Origin: JBJHAX01 sp050480705
GTDB lineage: Bacteria; Actinomycetota; Nitriliruptoria; Nitriliruptorales; Nitriliruptoraceae
Assembly (NCBI GenBank): GCA_050480705.1
Contig: JBJHAX010000011.1
Span: 1-64,000, forward strand
Reading direction: 5' to 3'
DNA: 64,000 nucleotides
A program made the translations under genes and the position numbers. This document shows, piece after piece, positions 15,742-24,676 of this stretch; within the stretch, counting starts at the first letter, position 1; each line of letters starts with the position of its first letter. Under the pieces are notes generated by a model. The model did not search any database and was not told where the DNA came from. It was given only the letters and a program-made list of their open reading frames with translations.

Positions 15742-17459
15742 GGTTCGAGCGGTTCGGCGGGCCGCAGCAGCGGCTGGTCGTCGGCATCGTCAGGAGCCGT
15801 CGTCCAGGCGCGTGCGATGCGTTCGAGTCCGATCGGGTACAGCGTCAACGCGCCGTCATCACCGACGTGGCAACGCACGAAATTCTTGTGGTCCTCGATG
15901 CGCATCGAGGAGAACTGCTCGTTGACGTTGCGTCCGAAACGGTCACCGAACGACAGGTAGCCGGCGAGCACGAGCGGTCCCACCACGACCCCCAACACGT
16001 ACACCACGACCGCTCCGGCGAGCGGCCGCACCGCAGTGTCGAGCGGCGCCACCGTGACGAACGCGAGCCGGACGCACACCACGATCGCCGCGGCGTGCAC
16101 CAGCGCATGGGTGGTGCCAACCAGCCACCGTCGCCACCCGCGACGCTTGCTGAGCACGAGCAGGCCGGCGAACAACGCCAGGCTGACCGTGAGCGCCGGG
16201 GCACGCCCGACGAGTCCGAGCAACGCCTCGGCGAAGCCCATGTCGCCGATCGCAACGGCGTAGGCGTTCCACGCGTCCGCGAGCGCCTGCGCGGACGCCG
16301 GCGGCGCAGTCGCATCACGCATGATCGCGGCGGCCGTCCAGGCGTAGACGACGTAGAGGACGCCGAGGAGGGCGGCGAACCCGCGGTTGTGGGCGGCGAA
16401 CCGCCACACCCCGTGCCCGAGCCGCCGCGAGGTCGCCACGTCCGGGAACGCCGCGACACGGTGCAGGTCGACGACCGGCTCGGACTTGCGCGGGTCGGTG
16501 GACGCCGCGGGCGGCAGCGTGATCGCGTCGGGCAGGTCGTGGGTTGCTGACAGGTAGGCGCCGCCGCCACCCGACGTGATGCGGTGCAGGTCGCGGTCGG
16601 GTGCGTGGTAGCGGGCGTAGTGGTGGGCGTTTCCCGCCATGGCGATGCGGGTGTGCGCGCCGGTCGGCGCGATGATCTTGCGTTCGAAGTAGTCGAGGTT
16701 GCGGTAGCTCTCGGGGTCGTTGCGGTGCGCGTCGACCCATTCGGGCGTCGCGCAGCACAGCACGATCTGCTCACCCGGCGCAACCTGCCCGGCGACGTCA
16801 CTGAAGTACTCGAGCTGCGGCGCGTCGATGTAGGAGTCGAACTGCACGTCGATGCCCCACAGCCACCAGCCGTGCGGCAGCCGTACCGCGAAGTAGCTGC
16901 GGGTCTGGTGGGTGCGCCACCCGCCGATGTTCTTGCCTTGCGCGAACATCCGCAGCCAGGCGGTCAACCCGTCGTACCAGTCGTGGTTGCCGGGGATCGC
17001 GACGAGATCGCGGGCCGCGCCGCGCCGGGAGGGCAGCGCCGCGGTGTAGGGGCCGATGGTGCGGTGCTCGTAGTTCTCGATCGCGGCGTAGGGGTAGACC
17101 TCGTCGCCGCCCATCACGAGCAGCCGGCCCTGGCGCGTCGCATGGGTCACACCGTCGGGATCCGCGAGGTCGACGTCGGCGGTGATCAGCGACGCGATGC
17201 TGTAGGTCGCGTCGAATCCGTCGCCGAGGTCGGCGACGTAGTCGAACCAGATCTCGTCGCGGTCGGACAGATCGAGCACACCCGACGAGGGCATCGCGCC
17301 GAGCAGCTCGCGCTTGTCGCTGTAGATGCCCAGCGTGGTCGAGATGGCCAGGTGACGCAGTGTGCGTGCGAGCTCGCGCAGTGAGAACCACACCACGGGC
17401 TGCTGCGGTCGGAACTCGAGATCGTCGATCGTGGCCGGTCGCGGTGGACGTCGAGCCAT
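15696..17459 (-). CDS. membrane-anchored metallophosphoesterase
   Basis: A 587-aa protein. The N-terminal half is a calcineurin-like phosphoesterase (VMGGDEVYP at about residue 115, IPGNHDWYDGL at about 155, AMAGNAHHYARYH at about 275). The first metal motif is atypical (DLGDGFD in place of D-x-H). The C-terminal half carries about five hydrophobic helices between residues 360 and 520, followed by a cytoplasmic tail containing VNEQFSSMRIEDHKNFVRCHV. The substrate is unknown. A near-perfect ribosome site AGGAGGTG stands 4 bases before ATG 17459. The last 46 bases are antisense to the lipase gene's end. Confidence 0.75.
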   Translation of the reverse strand: MARRPPRPATIDDLEFRPQQPVVWFSLRELARTLRHLAISTTLGIYSDKRELLGAMPSSGVLDLSDRDEIWFDYVADLGDGFDATYSIASLITADVDLADPDGVTHATRQGRLLVMGGDEVYPYAAIENYEHRTIGPYTAALPSRRGAARDLVAIPGNHDWYDGLTAWLRMFAQGKNIGGWRTHQTRSYFAVRLPHGWWLWGIDVQFDSYIDAPQLEYFSDVAGQVAPGEQIVLCCATPEWVDAHRNDPESYRNLDYFERKIIAPTGAHTRIAMAGNAHHYARYHAPDRDLHRITSGGGGAYLSATHDLPDAITLPPAASTDPRKSEPVVDLHRVAAFPDVATSRRLGHGVWRFAAHNRGFAALLGVLYVVYAWTAAAIMRDATAPPASAQALADAWNAYAVAIGDMGFAEALLGLVGRAPALTVSLALFAGLLVLSKRRGWRRWLVGTTHALVHAAAIVVCVRLAFVTVAPLDTAVRPLAGAVVVYVLGVVVGPLVLAGYLSFGDRFGRNVNEQFSSMRIEDHKNFVRCHVGDDGALTLYPIGLERIARAWTTAPDDADDQPLLRPAEPLEPHLIERPIRLESTGP

Positions 17460-17559
17460 CGCACCTCCTGTCGGGCAACTGCACGGATCCCACCCGACGG
17501 TCTAGCAGACGCCGCGGCGCGAGACGCCCGACCCCGCAGTCCGCAGCATCAACCCGGTA

Positions 17560-18402
17560 TCACGCAGCGGGCACGTCCTGAACGCCACGGCGCAGTTCGC
17601 CCCGCGTCAGCACGATCACCGCGACGGCGGCGAGACCCATCACGACGAAGGCCGCGAGGTCACGAACCTCACTCCATGGGGTGAGCTCGCCGGCGATGTT
17701 CACCGCCGCGTGTGCGAGCACCGCGATGAGGATGCTGCCTGCCGCGCCGTTGACCAGCCAGGTGTAGAGCACGCCGAGCTGGATCAGTGCGAGGCTGGTG
17801 AGCCAGAATCGCAGCGTCCCGAATCCGACGTCGTGCTGGTAGGTGCCCTCGATGAAGTACAGCGGCAGATGCCACACGGCCCACACCGCCCCGATAGCCA
17901 GTGCCGCCCAAACCGGCCTGGTGCGCACCTGCAGCACGTCCAGCGCGGCACCACGCCACCCGGGTTCCTCGGCCAGACCGGCTGCCAACGCGAACGCGAC
18001 GACGCCGACGATCCCCACGGCGCTGTAGCCGACGGCAACCGTCGCGGCGCCGGTGACCGCGGCGAGTGAAGCACCGAGCAGCGCCGGCCCTGCGGACACG
18101 GCGACGAGCGCGATCCACCAGATCGCCCGGATCCCCCGCGGGTCCCAGACGCGCTGGAGGAACGCACGTCGGTCCACGCGCTGCACGCCTTTGAGGACCC
18201 ATGCGGCACCTGCGAGCGGGCCGAGCCCGCCCAACAGGAACAGCGGCATCACCGCCGTGTGGCCGATGTCGAGCCCGGTCGCAGCGAGCGAGAACCAGAT
18301 CGTCCACGTCCACCCGAGTGTGATGATGACGTACCCGGCGAAGCCATCGACAACCCGGCGTGTGGCGACCGGACGCGTACGGTCGACGTCTGCGCTTCCC
18401 AT
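17560..18402 (-). CDS. CPBP-family intramembrane metalloprotease
   Basis: A 280-aa, eight-helix membrane protein. The CPBP (Abi/CAAX protease) motifs are present in order: AEEPGWRG (the two Glu) at about residue 143, WHLPLYF at about 177 and HAAVN at about 230. These supply the Glu and His residues expected to bind zinc. The substrate is unknown. Family roles range from prenyl-protein processing to bacteriocin immunity. It starts at ATG 18402 with AGGGTG upstream. Preceded on the same strand, after 134 bases, by the AlkD-like gene. Confidence 0.8.
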   Translation of the reverse strand: MGSADVDRTRPVATRRVVDGFAGYVIITLGWTWTIWFSLAATGLDIGHTAVMPLFLLGGLGPLAGAAWVLKGVQRVDRRAFLQRVWDPRGIRAIWWIALVAVSAGPALLGASLAAVTGAATVAVGYSAVGIVGVVAFALAAGLAEEPGWRGAALDVLQVRTRPVWAALAIGAVWAVWHLPLYFIEGTYQHDVGFGTLRFWLTSLALIQLGVLYTWLVNGAAGSILIAVLAHAAVNIAGELTPWSEVRDLAAFVVMGLAAVAVIVLTRGELRRGVQDVPAA

Positions 18403-18536
18403 GGCCCACCCTGTGCCGGCGGCACGCGCGATTGTCGCTCTCGGTCGTCACGCCGGGCAGGGCACGAAGACCTCTGACGACGACTCGGCGACGGCGACCA
18501 ACCCGCGTCGAGCTGCGTGCACGCCACGCAAGCCGC

Positions 18537-19259
18537 TCACGCGAGGAGGCGTTCTCGGTCGGCCGGCGGCAGGCGCCTGACGGCTTCGCGCAGGGCGGGG
18601 CGCGCCACGTGCTGCGCCCGTGGTTCGAGCCAGGCCACGACCATGTCGGGACGTCGCCGGCTCGCATCGCGCAGCACCCACCCGATCGCCTTGCGTACGA
18701 ACGGGTCACGGTCGTCGAGCATCGTCTCCGCGCGGCGGCCGAACGCCTCGAGGTCCTCGCGCCCTTCCCGCAGGGCGACCAGGTGGGCGAGCAGGCTCGC
18801 GCGACGGACCCAGCGGTCGGGATCGGCAGCCCACGACGCGAGCGTGGCCTCGAGCTGGTCCGGCCAGCGTTCGCGCACCGAACCGACGACGTTGGCGGCG
18901 AGCCCGTCGAGCAGCGCCCACGTCGCCGACTCGCGCACGAACCGTTCGAGCATCGGCAGGTCGACCGGAGTCAGCAATGAGCGGTAGTGATCGAGCAGCT
19001 CGACCGCCGCCATCCGCCGCTCGTGGATCGCGACATCCCACAGTGCGGTCACGACAGCTATGAGCGTGTCGTGGTCCAACGAGGGGTTGGCGCGACCGAA
19101 ACGTGTCGCGACCGCCCGGATCGCCGGGACGCTCACGCCGAGGTGATCGAGATCGCTCTTGAGGTAGGCGCGTTCCTTGTCGGCCCGCTCTACGGATCCC
19201 TGCGCAGCCAGCTCGCGGGTGATCGCGTCGGCTTCGGCTCGCGGATCCACCCAGGTCAC
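18537..19259 (-). CDS. AlkD-like DNA alkylation repair protein
   Basis: A 240-aa all-helical HEAT-repeat-like protein. ERAYLKSDLDHLGVSVPAIRAVA near residue 28 and WALLDGLAANVVGSV and WVRRASLLAHLVALREG in the middle match the DNA-alkylation-repair (AlkD/AlkC) family, whose members remove bulky or cationic N3/N7 alkylated bases without flipping. GTG 19259 is chosen because GGGAGG lies 9 bases upstream; the large upstream open frame is Arg-rich noise. It may form an operon with the small membrane protein upstream (29-base gap). Confidence 0.8.
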   Translation of the reverse strand: MTWVDPRAEADAITRELAAQGSVERADKERAYLKSDLDHLGVSVPAIRAVATRFGRANPSLDHDTLIAVVTALWDVAIHERRMAAVELLDHYRSLLTPVDLPMLERFVRESATWALLDGLAANVVGSVRERWPDQLEATLASWAADPDRWVRRASLLAHLVALREGREDLEAFGRRAETMLDDRDPFVRKAIGWVLRDASRRRPDMVVAWLEPRAQHVARPALREAVRRLPPADRERLLA

Positions 19260-19288
19260 CTCCACACGCCTCCCGTGACGAGCAGCCG

Positions 19289-19681
19289 TCAGCCTGACAT
19301 GACGTGGCCGCTCACCCAACGCTCGAGTGCCGGCACGAGCAGCAGGGTGAGCACGGCGGCGCTGCCCACGAGAGAGATCGACGCGGTGAACCACGGGGTC
19401 GTCTCGCCGGCCTGCACCGCGGCGACGAGATAGGGAACGCAGGTGACGATCCCGAGAACCGCCGAGACCACGGCGATGGGAACCCACCAGCCACTGCGTT
19501 GGAACAGCCCCCAGGTCGCGATCGAGAAGCCCACGAGCGTGGCCAGAGCCAGGATCCGCGTAACCGACCACCACCCCGACGACGTCCGCACGCCCTGACT
19601 CGCGAACTCCGGGGTGAGCCACAGGAATGTCGTGCCGAACAGGAACAGGGCGACACCGCCCAGGTTGCGCAGCGTGAACAC
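19289..19681 (-). CDS. four-helix membrane protein, unknown
   Basis: A 130-aa protein with four hydrophobic segments (LGGVALFLFGTTFLWL, ILALATLVGFSIATWGLF, VPIAVVSAVLGIVTCVPYLV, ISLVGSAAVLTLLLVPAL). No family is recognised. GTG 19681 is chosen because GGAGG lies 8 bases before it; no ATG is available at the beginning of the first helix. It is 29 bases upstream of the AlkD-like gene and divergent from the next membrane protein. Confidence 0.55.
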   Translation of the reverse strand: MFTLRNLGGVALFLFGTTFLWLTPEFASQGVRTSSGWWSVTRILALATLVGFSIATWGLFQRSGWWVPIAVVSAVLGIVTCVPYLVAAVQAGETTPWFTASISLVGSAAVLTLLLVPALERWVSGHVMSG

Positions 19682-19951
19682 GTCGAGAACCTCCGTGACG
19701 CGCCGGGACGCCCCGGTCGCTGTCACCCATGATCCGCGCGCGCCATGCGCCGCCCAGGGTCCTTCGCCCCACCGCTGGTGCCCGGACGTCGCCACCTCGC
19801 CGAGCAGGTCCGACGGCCCCGGTGTTCGTGGCCACTGGCCTCTCGCGGCGGCATGCCGCGACGTCGGATGATTCGGTGACGACAAGGCACGCCGCAGGCA
19901 GCGAACGCAGCCCTCGTTCGATGCCCGCGTGTGCGGAGGAGGACGAAGCCG

Positions 19952-20494
19952 ATGACGCAGCCTCGCGACGCCAGCTCGCCGGCGCGGCGCCCGTGGCCGG
20001 TGCGCCTGCTCGCCGCACTGCTCGCACTCCAGGGTGTCTCGGCGCTGGGCGGCGGTGCGGTCATGGTTGCCGACCCGTCTGGGAGGATGCTGGGGTGGGA
20101 CACGCACATGTTGGCGGCGACGCCCTTCACGACCTACCTGGGGCCGGGCCTGGTCCTCGGGGTGGGCCTCGGTGTGAGCGCACTGCTCATCGCCTACGGC
20201 GTGCTGGCGCGTCCGGCATGGCCCTTCGTCGTCCGCTTCGAGGATCGAACGGGCCACCACTGGGCGTGGTCGGCAAGTATCGGACTGGGAATCGGCGTGA
20301 TGGCCTGGATCGTCGTTCAGGTGGCGTTGATCGGTCTGATCACGGCACTGCAGCCGCTCGTGTTCGTCGTCGGCGGCGCGCTGACGGGCGTGCCGTTGCT
20401 TCCATCAGTCAGGCAGCACCTGGCCGTCTCGACGCCGACGCCATCCGGCCCGGCGTCAAGGGACCACCGGCCCGCGACCGGGACCGGCGGATGA
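19952..20494 (+). CDS. four-helix membrane protein, unknown
   Basis: A 180-aa protein with four hydrophobic helices between residues 17 and 135 (RLLAALLALQGVSALGGGAVMV, YLGPGLVLGVGLGVSALLIAYGVL, SASIGLGIGVMAWIVVQVALIG, PLVFVVGGALTGVPLLPSV) and a disordered Pro/Ser/Thr-rich tail. No family is assigned. The ATG at 19952 follows GGAGGAGG by 9 bases. The CPBP protease gene follows after 47 bases, so the two may be cotranscribed. Confidence 0.6.
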   Translation: MTQPRDASSPARRPWPVRLLAALLALQGVSALGGGAVMVADPSGRMLGWDTHMLAATPFTTYLGPGLVLGVGLGVSALLIAYGVLARPAWPFVVRFEDRTGHHWAWSASIGLGIGVMAWIVVQVALIGLITALQPLVFVVGGALTGVPLLPSVRQHLAVSTPTPSGPASRDHRPATGTGG

Positions 20495-20541
20495 CGCATG
20501 CTGGGCGCGGGCACGACAGCTCGCCCGGATCAGGAGCTGCA

Positions 20542-21327
20542 ATGGGCACGCAGACCGCGGCGCCGACCCGCGAACCGCTGCGCGAGGTCGCACGATTCGT
20601 CGTGCTGGCGTTCAGCGGCGCGTGGGTCGTCGGCGGCCTCGGCTACGTGGTGCTCGATCTCGGCGAGCTCGCGCTCGGCATCGGCGTATTGATGGTCACG
20701 GTGGCAGCGCTGGTGTGCGCACGTCGTGACGAGGGCAGTGTGCGGCCCATGCTCCGCCAGGTCGTGCGTTGGCGGCTGGCGGCGCGCTGGTACATCGCGG
20801 CGTTGGCCATTCCGTTCGGTGCGGTCGGCGTCACGCTGCTGGTCGGCATGGCCTCGGGCCGGCCGGTGCTGCCCGCGGACGCACCACCACTGACCTTCCT
20901 GCTCATGCTGCCGCTCTTCGTGCTGTTCCTCGGCGGCCCGGAGGAGCTGGGGTGGCGCGGCTACGCGCTGCCGCGGCTGCAGGCCCGTTTCAACGCGCTA
21001 TCCGCGACGCTGCTGCTAGCGGCGATCTGGATGGCGTGGCACGTACCGGTGCTGCTGGCTCCCGGCGCGGTGTTCGCGGACACGCCGGCCGTGCCCTACG
21101 TCGTGGTCGGGATCTCCTCTGCGGTGGTCTACACCTGGCTGTACAACAGCACCCGGGGCAGCATCCTCATCGTGATGATCCTGCACGGCGCGAAGAACCT
21201 GTCGCTCGCGTGGGTTGCGCCGAGTGCCTTTCCGCTTCTGGCGGGGGTGTGGACACTGGCCGCGATCGCCCTCGTCGCCGTGTACGGCCCCACCCATCTT
21301 GCGAAGCCTGCGCAGCACGTCGTTTGA
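20542..21327 (+). CDS. CPBP-family intramembrane metalloprotease
   Basis: A 261-aa integral membrane protein with the CPBP motifs PEELGWRGYALP at about residue 133, WMAWHVPVLL at about 166 and LHGAKNLS at about 214, giving the Glu and His metal ligands. It differs from the CPBP protein at 17560-18402 (EEPGWRG) and is not a recent duplicate. The substrate is unknown. The start at ATG 20542 has AGGAG 5 bases upstream. Confidence 0.8.
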   Translation: MGTQTAAPTREPLREVARFVVLAFSGAWVVGGLGYVVLDLGELALGIGVLMVTVAALVCARRDEGSVRPMLRQVVRWRLAARWYIAALAIPFGAVGVTLLVGMASGRPVLPADAPPLTFLLMLPLFVLFLGGPEELGWRGYALPRLQARFNALSATLLLAAIWMAWHVPVLLAPGAVFADTPAVPYVVVGISSAVVYTWLYNSTRGSILIVMILHGAKNLSLAWVAPSAFPLLAGVWTLAAIALVAVYGPTHLAKPAQHVV

Positions 21328-21366
21328 TCAGCGTCGAGTGGGACCTGCGGACCGACGACGCGCACG

Positions 21367-21407
21367 GACATGTCGGAAAATCTTGACATGTCGGGATTTC
21401 CCGACAT
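21367..21407. promoter_or_regulatory. ArsR-type operator array
   Basis: Two direct copies of the self-complementary GACATGTCGG (21367-21376 and 21385-21394) are spaced 18 bp apart, almost two helical turns. The second copy is part of a perfect 8-bp inverted repeat, ATGTCGGG-ATTT-CCCGACAT (21388-21407). The array covers the promoter of the ArsR gene, so autorepression is likely. Confidence 0.7.
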
Positions 21408-21410
21408 AAC
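21383..21410 (+). promoter_or_regulatory. promoter of the ArsR/SRPBCC operon
   Basis: A -35 TTGACA (21383-21388) and a -10 CATAAC (21405-21410, 4 of 6 matches) lie 16 bp apart. Transcription would begin about 21417-21419, at or next to the ATG, and no ribosome site is visible. A leaderless mRNA is therefore likely. Confidence 0.6.
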
Positions 21411-21418
21411 GTGGCCGC

Positions 21419-21736
21419 ATGAACACTGACACGACCTTCGCCGCGCTCTCCAACCCGGTGCGCCGCAGGCTCCTCGAGCTTCTCGCCGATCGGCCGCGCA
21501 CCGCGGGGCAGCTCGCCGCCGAGTTCGACCTGAGCCGTTCGGCGGTCTCCGAGCACCTGGGCGTGTTGCGACGGGCGTCGTTGGTGCGCGAGCAGCCGCG
21601 GGGGCGTGAACGCGTGTACCGGCTCGACGCGGCACCGCTCGCCGACATCAACGAGTGGCTGCATCCCTTCGAGCGCTACTGGCGCGAGAAGCTGCGCTCG
21701 CTGTCCGATGTACTCGACGACGAGGCTTCCCGATGA
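21419..21736 (+). CDS. ArsR-family winged-helix repressor
   Basis: A 105-aa regulator: FAALSNPVRRRLLELLADRPRTAGQLAAEFDLSRSAVSEHLGVLRRASLVREQPRGRERVYRLD is the HTH_20/ArsR winged helix (recognition helix near residue 42). There are no metal-binding Cys pairs, so it belongs to the non-metal, SRPBCC-linked group. The ATG overlaps the likely transcript 5' end. The stop overlaps the next start (ATGA). The palindrome array directly upstream suggests that it represses its own operon. Confidence 0.85.
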   Translation: MNTDTTFAALSNPVRRRLLELLADRPRTAGQLAAEFDLSRSAVSEHLGVLRRASLVREQPRGRERVYRLDAAPLADINEWLHPFERYWREKLRSLSDVLDDEASR

Positions 21737-22149
21737 CCGTTCAAGACGAAACCCGATCGATCAGGGTCGACCAGTTCCTCGCACACCCTCCCGCTGCGGT
21801 GTGGCGTGCGCTGACCGACCCGGCCGTGCTGGAACGCTGGTGGGCGTCGGGTGACATCGCGCCCGAGGTCGGACACCGCTTCCAGCTCGACATGGGCAGT
21901 TGGGGCATGGTGCCGTGCACCGTGCTCGAGGTCGAACCCGAGCGCAGGTTGGTGTTCAGCTTCAACGACAACTGGACACTCGACTGGACGCTGGTGGCTG
22001 AAGGCGACGGAACCCGGCTCATCCTCGAACACAGCGGATTCGATCTCGACGATCCCCGCGACGCGTTCGCCTTCGAACAGATGGGACCGGGCTGGCGTGA
22101 CGAAGTCCTGCCCGAACTCGCACGCGCACTCGACGAGGCCGTGGCCTGA
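21733..22149 (+). CDS. SRPBCC (AHSA1-like) domain protein
   Basis: A 138-aa START-like fold. HPPAAVWRALTDPAVLERWWASGDIAPEVGHRF and the C-terminal GPGWRDEVLPELARALDE are typical of AHSA1/SRPBCC partners of ArsR repressors. Such proteins bind hydrophobic small molecules; the ligand is not known. It is translationally coupled to the ArsR gene by ATGA overlap, a frequent actinobacterial pair in which the second protein probably senses or sequesters the inducer. Confidence 0.8.
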   Translation: MTVQDETRSIRVDQFLAHPPAAVWRALTDPAVLERWWASGDIAPEVGHRFQLDMGSWGMVPCTVLEVEPERRLVFSFNDNWTLDWTLVAEGDGTRLILEHSGFDLDDPRDAFAFEQMGPGWRDEVLPELARALDEAVA

Positions 22150-22344
22150 CGCCGCGCGAGAACGCCGAGAACCCGGCGAAGAACTGGCCGAGTCCCACCA
22201 CGCCCTGCGTCCCGACCGGCCGCACGCCGAGTGTGCGGACCGGAGCGACCCCGCTGCACTGAGCGCGCCACCTGTGGCAGCGGTCCACCTGCTCGGACAG
22301 CATCGAGTCCCTGTTGATCGCAACCCTCGCCAGGAGGTCGACAG

Positions 22345-22887
22345 CTGACTGCCCGCCTGACCGGCATCGTCGCACTCGTCATCGGCGTCGTCGGATGCGG
22401 CCTCGCAACCGACGACCCAGCCGGCGAGGTCGCGCCGGATGACGCCGCGATCGTCGACGAACAACCTCCGGAACAACAACAGCCGCCGCGCGATGAGGCC
22501 GCCGGACGCGAAGCTTGGGGCTACCCCTACGCTCCGACACCTGAGGATCCGGACGAGGAAGCCAGCGGAGGCGCCGGCCTGCTCCCGCACCCGTTCCCCG
22601 AATCGCTGCCACTTCCGCCCGACGCCGAGATCTCCGCCTCGTACGGCGTCGGACCGGGCGCGAACGTCACCCTGCGCGTGGTCGCGTCGTTCGACGACGT
22701 CGTGGCGTTCTTCGACGACGCACTCACGCGGCACGGATGGGACATCGTCGAGCGCGAAGGCCGGGACGCACCTATCCAGTTCGAACGACTTCAGGCGGAC
22801 GGCCACGGACACGAGGCGAGGATCCGCATCGAGCACCGTGACGACCGGCCCACTTCGGTGATGCTCGAGGTGCGCGCCGTCGAATGA
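22345..22887 (+). CDS. putative lipoprotein initiated at CTG
   Basis: The open frame from 22345 to 22887 contains no ATG, GTG or TTG before 22678, yet its first codons encode a lipoprotein signal (LTARLTGIVALVIGVVGCG, lipobox VVGC with Cys18). The codon at 22345 is CTG, 6 bases after AGGAGGT, so CTG is the probable start. The mature 160 residues have an acidic Pro/Gln-rich linker, then GLLPHPFPESLPLPPDAEI, a segment seen in small actinobacterial lipoproteins, and a C-terminal alpha/beta domain (VVASFDDVVAFFDDALTRHGWDI). Function unknown. Starting at GTG 22678 would leave only 69 residues and remove the signal. Confidence 0.65.
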   Translation: MTARLTGIVALVIGVVGCGLATDDPAGEVAPDDAAIVDEQPPEQQQPPRDEAAGREAWGYPYAPTPEDPDEEASGGAGLLPHPFPESLPLPPDAEISASYGVGPGANVTLRVVASFDDVVAFFDDALTRHGWDIVEREGRDAPIQFERLQADGHGHEARIRIEHRDDRPTSVMLEVRAVE

Positions 22888-22908
22888 CCCGCGCCCGTGC
22901 GCCCCCCG

Positions 22909-23211
22909 TCAGATCGCTGCGACCGTCTGGAAATCGGATCCGCGGAAGTCGGCACACAACTCCCGGCACGCTTCGAAACGTTCGGAGAACCCGTCCGATG
23001 ACTTCCACGCGTCGCGCGCCTCGACGGTCGGCCAAACCGAGAACGACAGGAACGAGTGGTCGTCGCTCTCGGAGCGCACGAGCCGAGCGAACTCGAGATC
23101 GGGATGGTTCTCACCGGTCCACAACAGGAGTTCTTCCCAACGACCGACGAACTCGTCCGCACGTCCCTGTTGGACCTGCCAGCTGCCGGATGCGATGAAC
23201 GTGCCCTTCAT
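22909..23211 (-). CDS. ABM-domain protein (antibiotic biosynthesis monooxygenase-like)
   Basis: A 100-aa dimeric ferredoxin-like fold protein. FIASGSWQVQQGRADEFVGRWEELLLW, FLSFSVWPTVEARDAWKSSDGF and CRELCADF fit the ABM family. Members act as cofactor-free oxygenases, heme-degrading enzymes or structural relatives; no catalytic residues point to one of these. It starts at ATG 23211 with AGGGAGA upstream. Convergent with the CTG-start lipoprotein (21-base gap). Confidence 0.7.
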   Translation of the reverse strand: MKGTFIASGSWQVQQGRADEFVGRWEELLLWTGENHPDLEFARLVRSESDDHSFLSFSVWPTVEARDAWKSSDGFSERFEACRELCADFRGSDFQTVAAI

Positions 23212-23395
23212 GAGTCTTCTCCCTGTGCGACCCGACGCCGGACACGGTGCCCCTCGGCGCTCCGGGCGCTACGGCGCGACGGCCGTGTCGTGTCATCATC
23301 CGCGCACGCAGTGGCGTTGTCCACATGTGCGCGCTGACGCGCCGTTTGGGCTGATGGCCCGCACTCTGCGGATCTGGCGCCCCTGACACCGTCCC

Positions 23396-24547
23396 TCATC
23401 GTCGCGGTTCGATGCCAGCCTGCCCTCGGGTGACATCGAGCAGTTCAAGGACACGGGCGATGTCGGTGGGCGACACGATTCCGACCACCCGCCCGTCGTC
23501 GACGACCACCGCGCGACCGTCGGTGCTGCGTGTCATCGGCGCGATCATGTCGATGATCCGGTCGCCGGGGGCGACCTGGACGACGTCGTCGGCGGCGCTG
23601 GCGACCGCGTCGATCGGAACTGACGCCCGCTGGTCGGTTGCGACCGGCTTGATGCGGTTGAGCGTGACCAGGCCGAGCAGGCGGCCGTCGTCATCGACCA
23701 TCGGGAAGGTCGAGCAGCGCGCGCGCAACACGTGGTCATCGAGCAGTTCCGCCACGCTGATACCTGCGGGGACCGTCAACGGATTGGGCGTCATCACCCT
23801 GGCGACCAGCACGTCCTGCAGCGCATCCTGGACGCGCGCGTACTGCTCCTCGCCACTCGCCGCCGACGAGATGAACCAGCCGATGAGCACGAACCACAGG
23901 CCACCGATCCCCTGCCACACGATCATCGACGTCAACCCGAGCGCGACGAGCAGGTACCCGAAGGCGCGCCCCGCCCGGGCGGCGGTCGCGGCTGCACGGA
24001 ATCGGTCGCCGTGCCGGCGCCACAGCACGCCGCGCAGGATCCGACCGCCGTCGAGCGGAGCCGCAGGGATGAGGTTGAACACGGCGAGCACCAGATTGAT
24101 CAGCGCAAGCCAGCCGACGACACCGAGGACGAGCCGGTCCACACCGATCGCCGCACCCAGCATGGTCAGCGTCGCGAAGACCGCACCGAGCACGAAGCTC
24201 ACCAGCGGGCCCACACCTGCGATCCTCAGATCGGCGCGTGGGTCGGGCGACTCTCCGAGCAGCTTGGCGACACCGCCGAACATCCACAGGGTGATGCCCT
24301 CGACTTCCACGCCGTGAGCACGTGCGACCAACGCGTGCGCCATCTCGTGCGCAAGCAGCGAGCTGAAGAAAATCGCCGCCGCGATCACACCGGCGGCCAC
24401 ATACGCCGCGCCCGAGTACCCCGGGTACAGCAGAGGGAACTGCCCCGATGCCAGTCCGGCGAGCAGCAGCGTGGCGATCACGAGCACGCTCCAGTGCACG
24501 CCGACGCGCACACCGGCGATCGTGCCCAACCGGAACGTCTCGTTCAC
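23396..24547 (-). CDS. site-2 protease (M50) with two CBS domains
   Basis: A 383-aa membrane zinc protease. LLAHEMAHALVARAHG gives HExxH at residues 67-71, and NLIPAAPLDGGRIL supplies the third ligand (Asp) near residue 165. About six helices are followed by a tandem CBS pair (residues 250-375; VMTPNPLTVPAGISVAELLD and LVTLNRIKPV in the first) that may bind adenine nucleotides and gate the protease. GTG 24547 is preferred, with GGGAGG 6 bases upstream. It resembles the Rip3 group; the substrate (anti-sigma factor or other membrane protein) is unknown. Confidence 0.85.
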   Translation of the reverse strand: MNETFRLGTIAGVRVGVHWSVLVIATLLLAGLASGQFPLLYPGYSGAAYVAAGVIAAAIFFSSLLAHEMAHALVARAHGVEVEGITLWMFGGVAKLLGESPDPRADLRIAGVGPLVSFVLGAVFATLTMLGAAIGVDRLVLGVVGWLALINLVLAVFNLIPAAPLDGGRILRGVLWRRHGDRFRAAATAARAGRAFGYLLVALGLTSMIVWQGIGGLWFVLIGWFISSAASGEEQYARVQDALQDVLVARVMTPNPLTVPAGISVAELLDDHVLRARCSTFPMVDDDGRLLGLVTLNRIKPVATDQRASVPIDAVASAADDVVQVAPGDRIIDMIAPMTRSTDGRAVVVDDGRVVGIVSPTDIARVLELLDVTRGQAGIEPRR

Positions 24548-24676
24548 TTGCGACCTCCCTGCACAGCCCGAAGGCACCTGCCGGCTGTCAGAGTCGGCCA
24601 GAAGTGCGGTTGGCGCTACGGCCACTGGACCCGTGCGAGCGTCCCGACCGGCCCCGAACCGCCATGTGTCGTGGCC

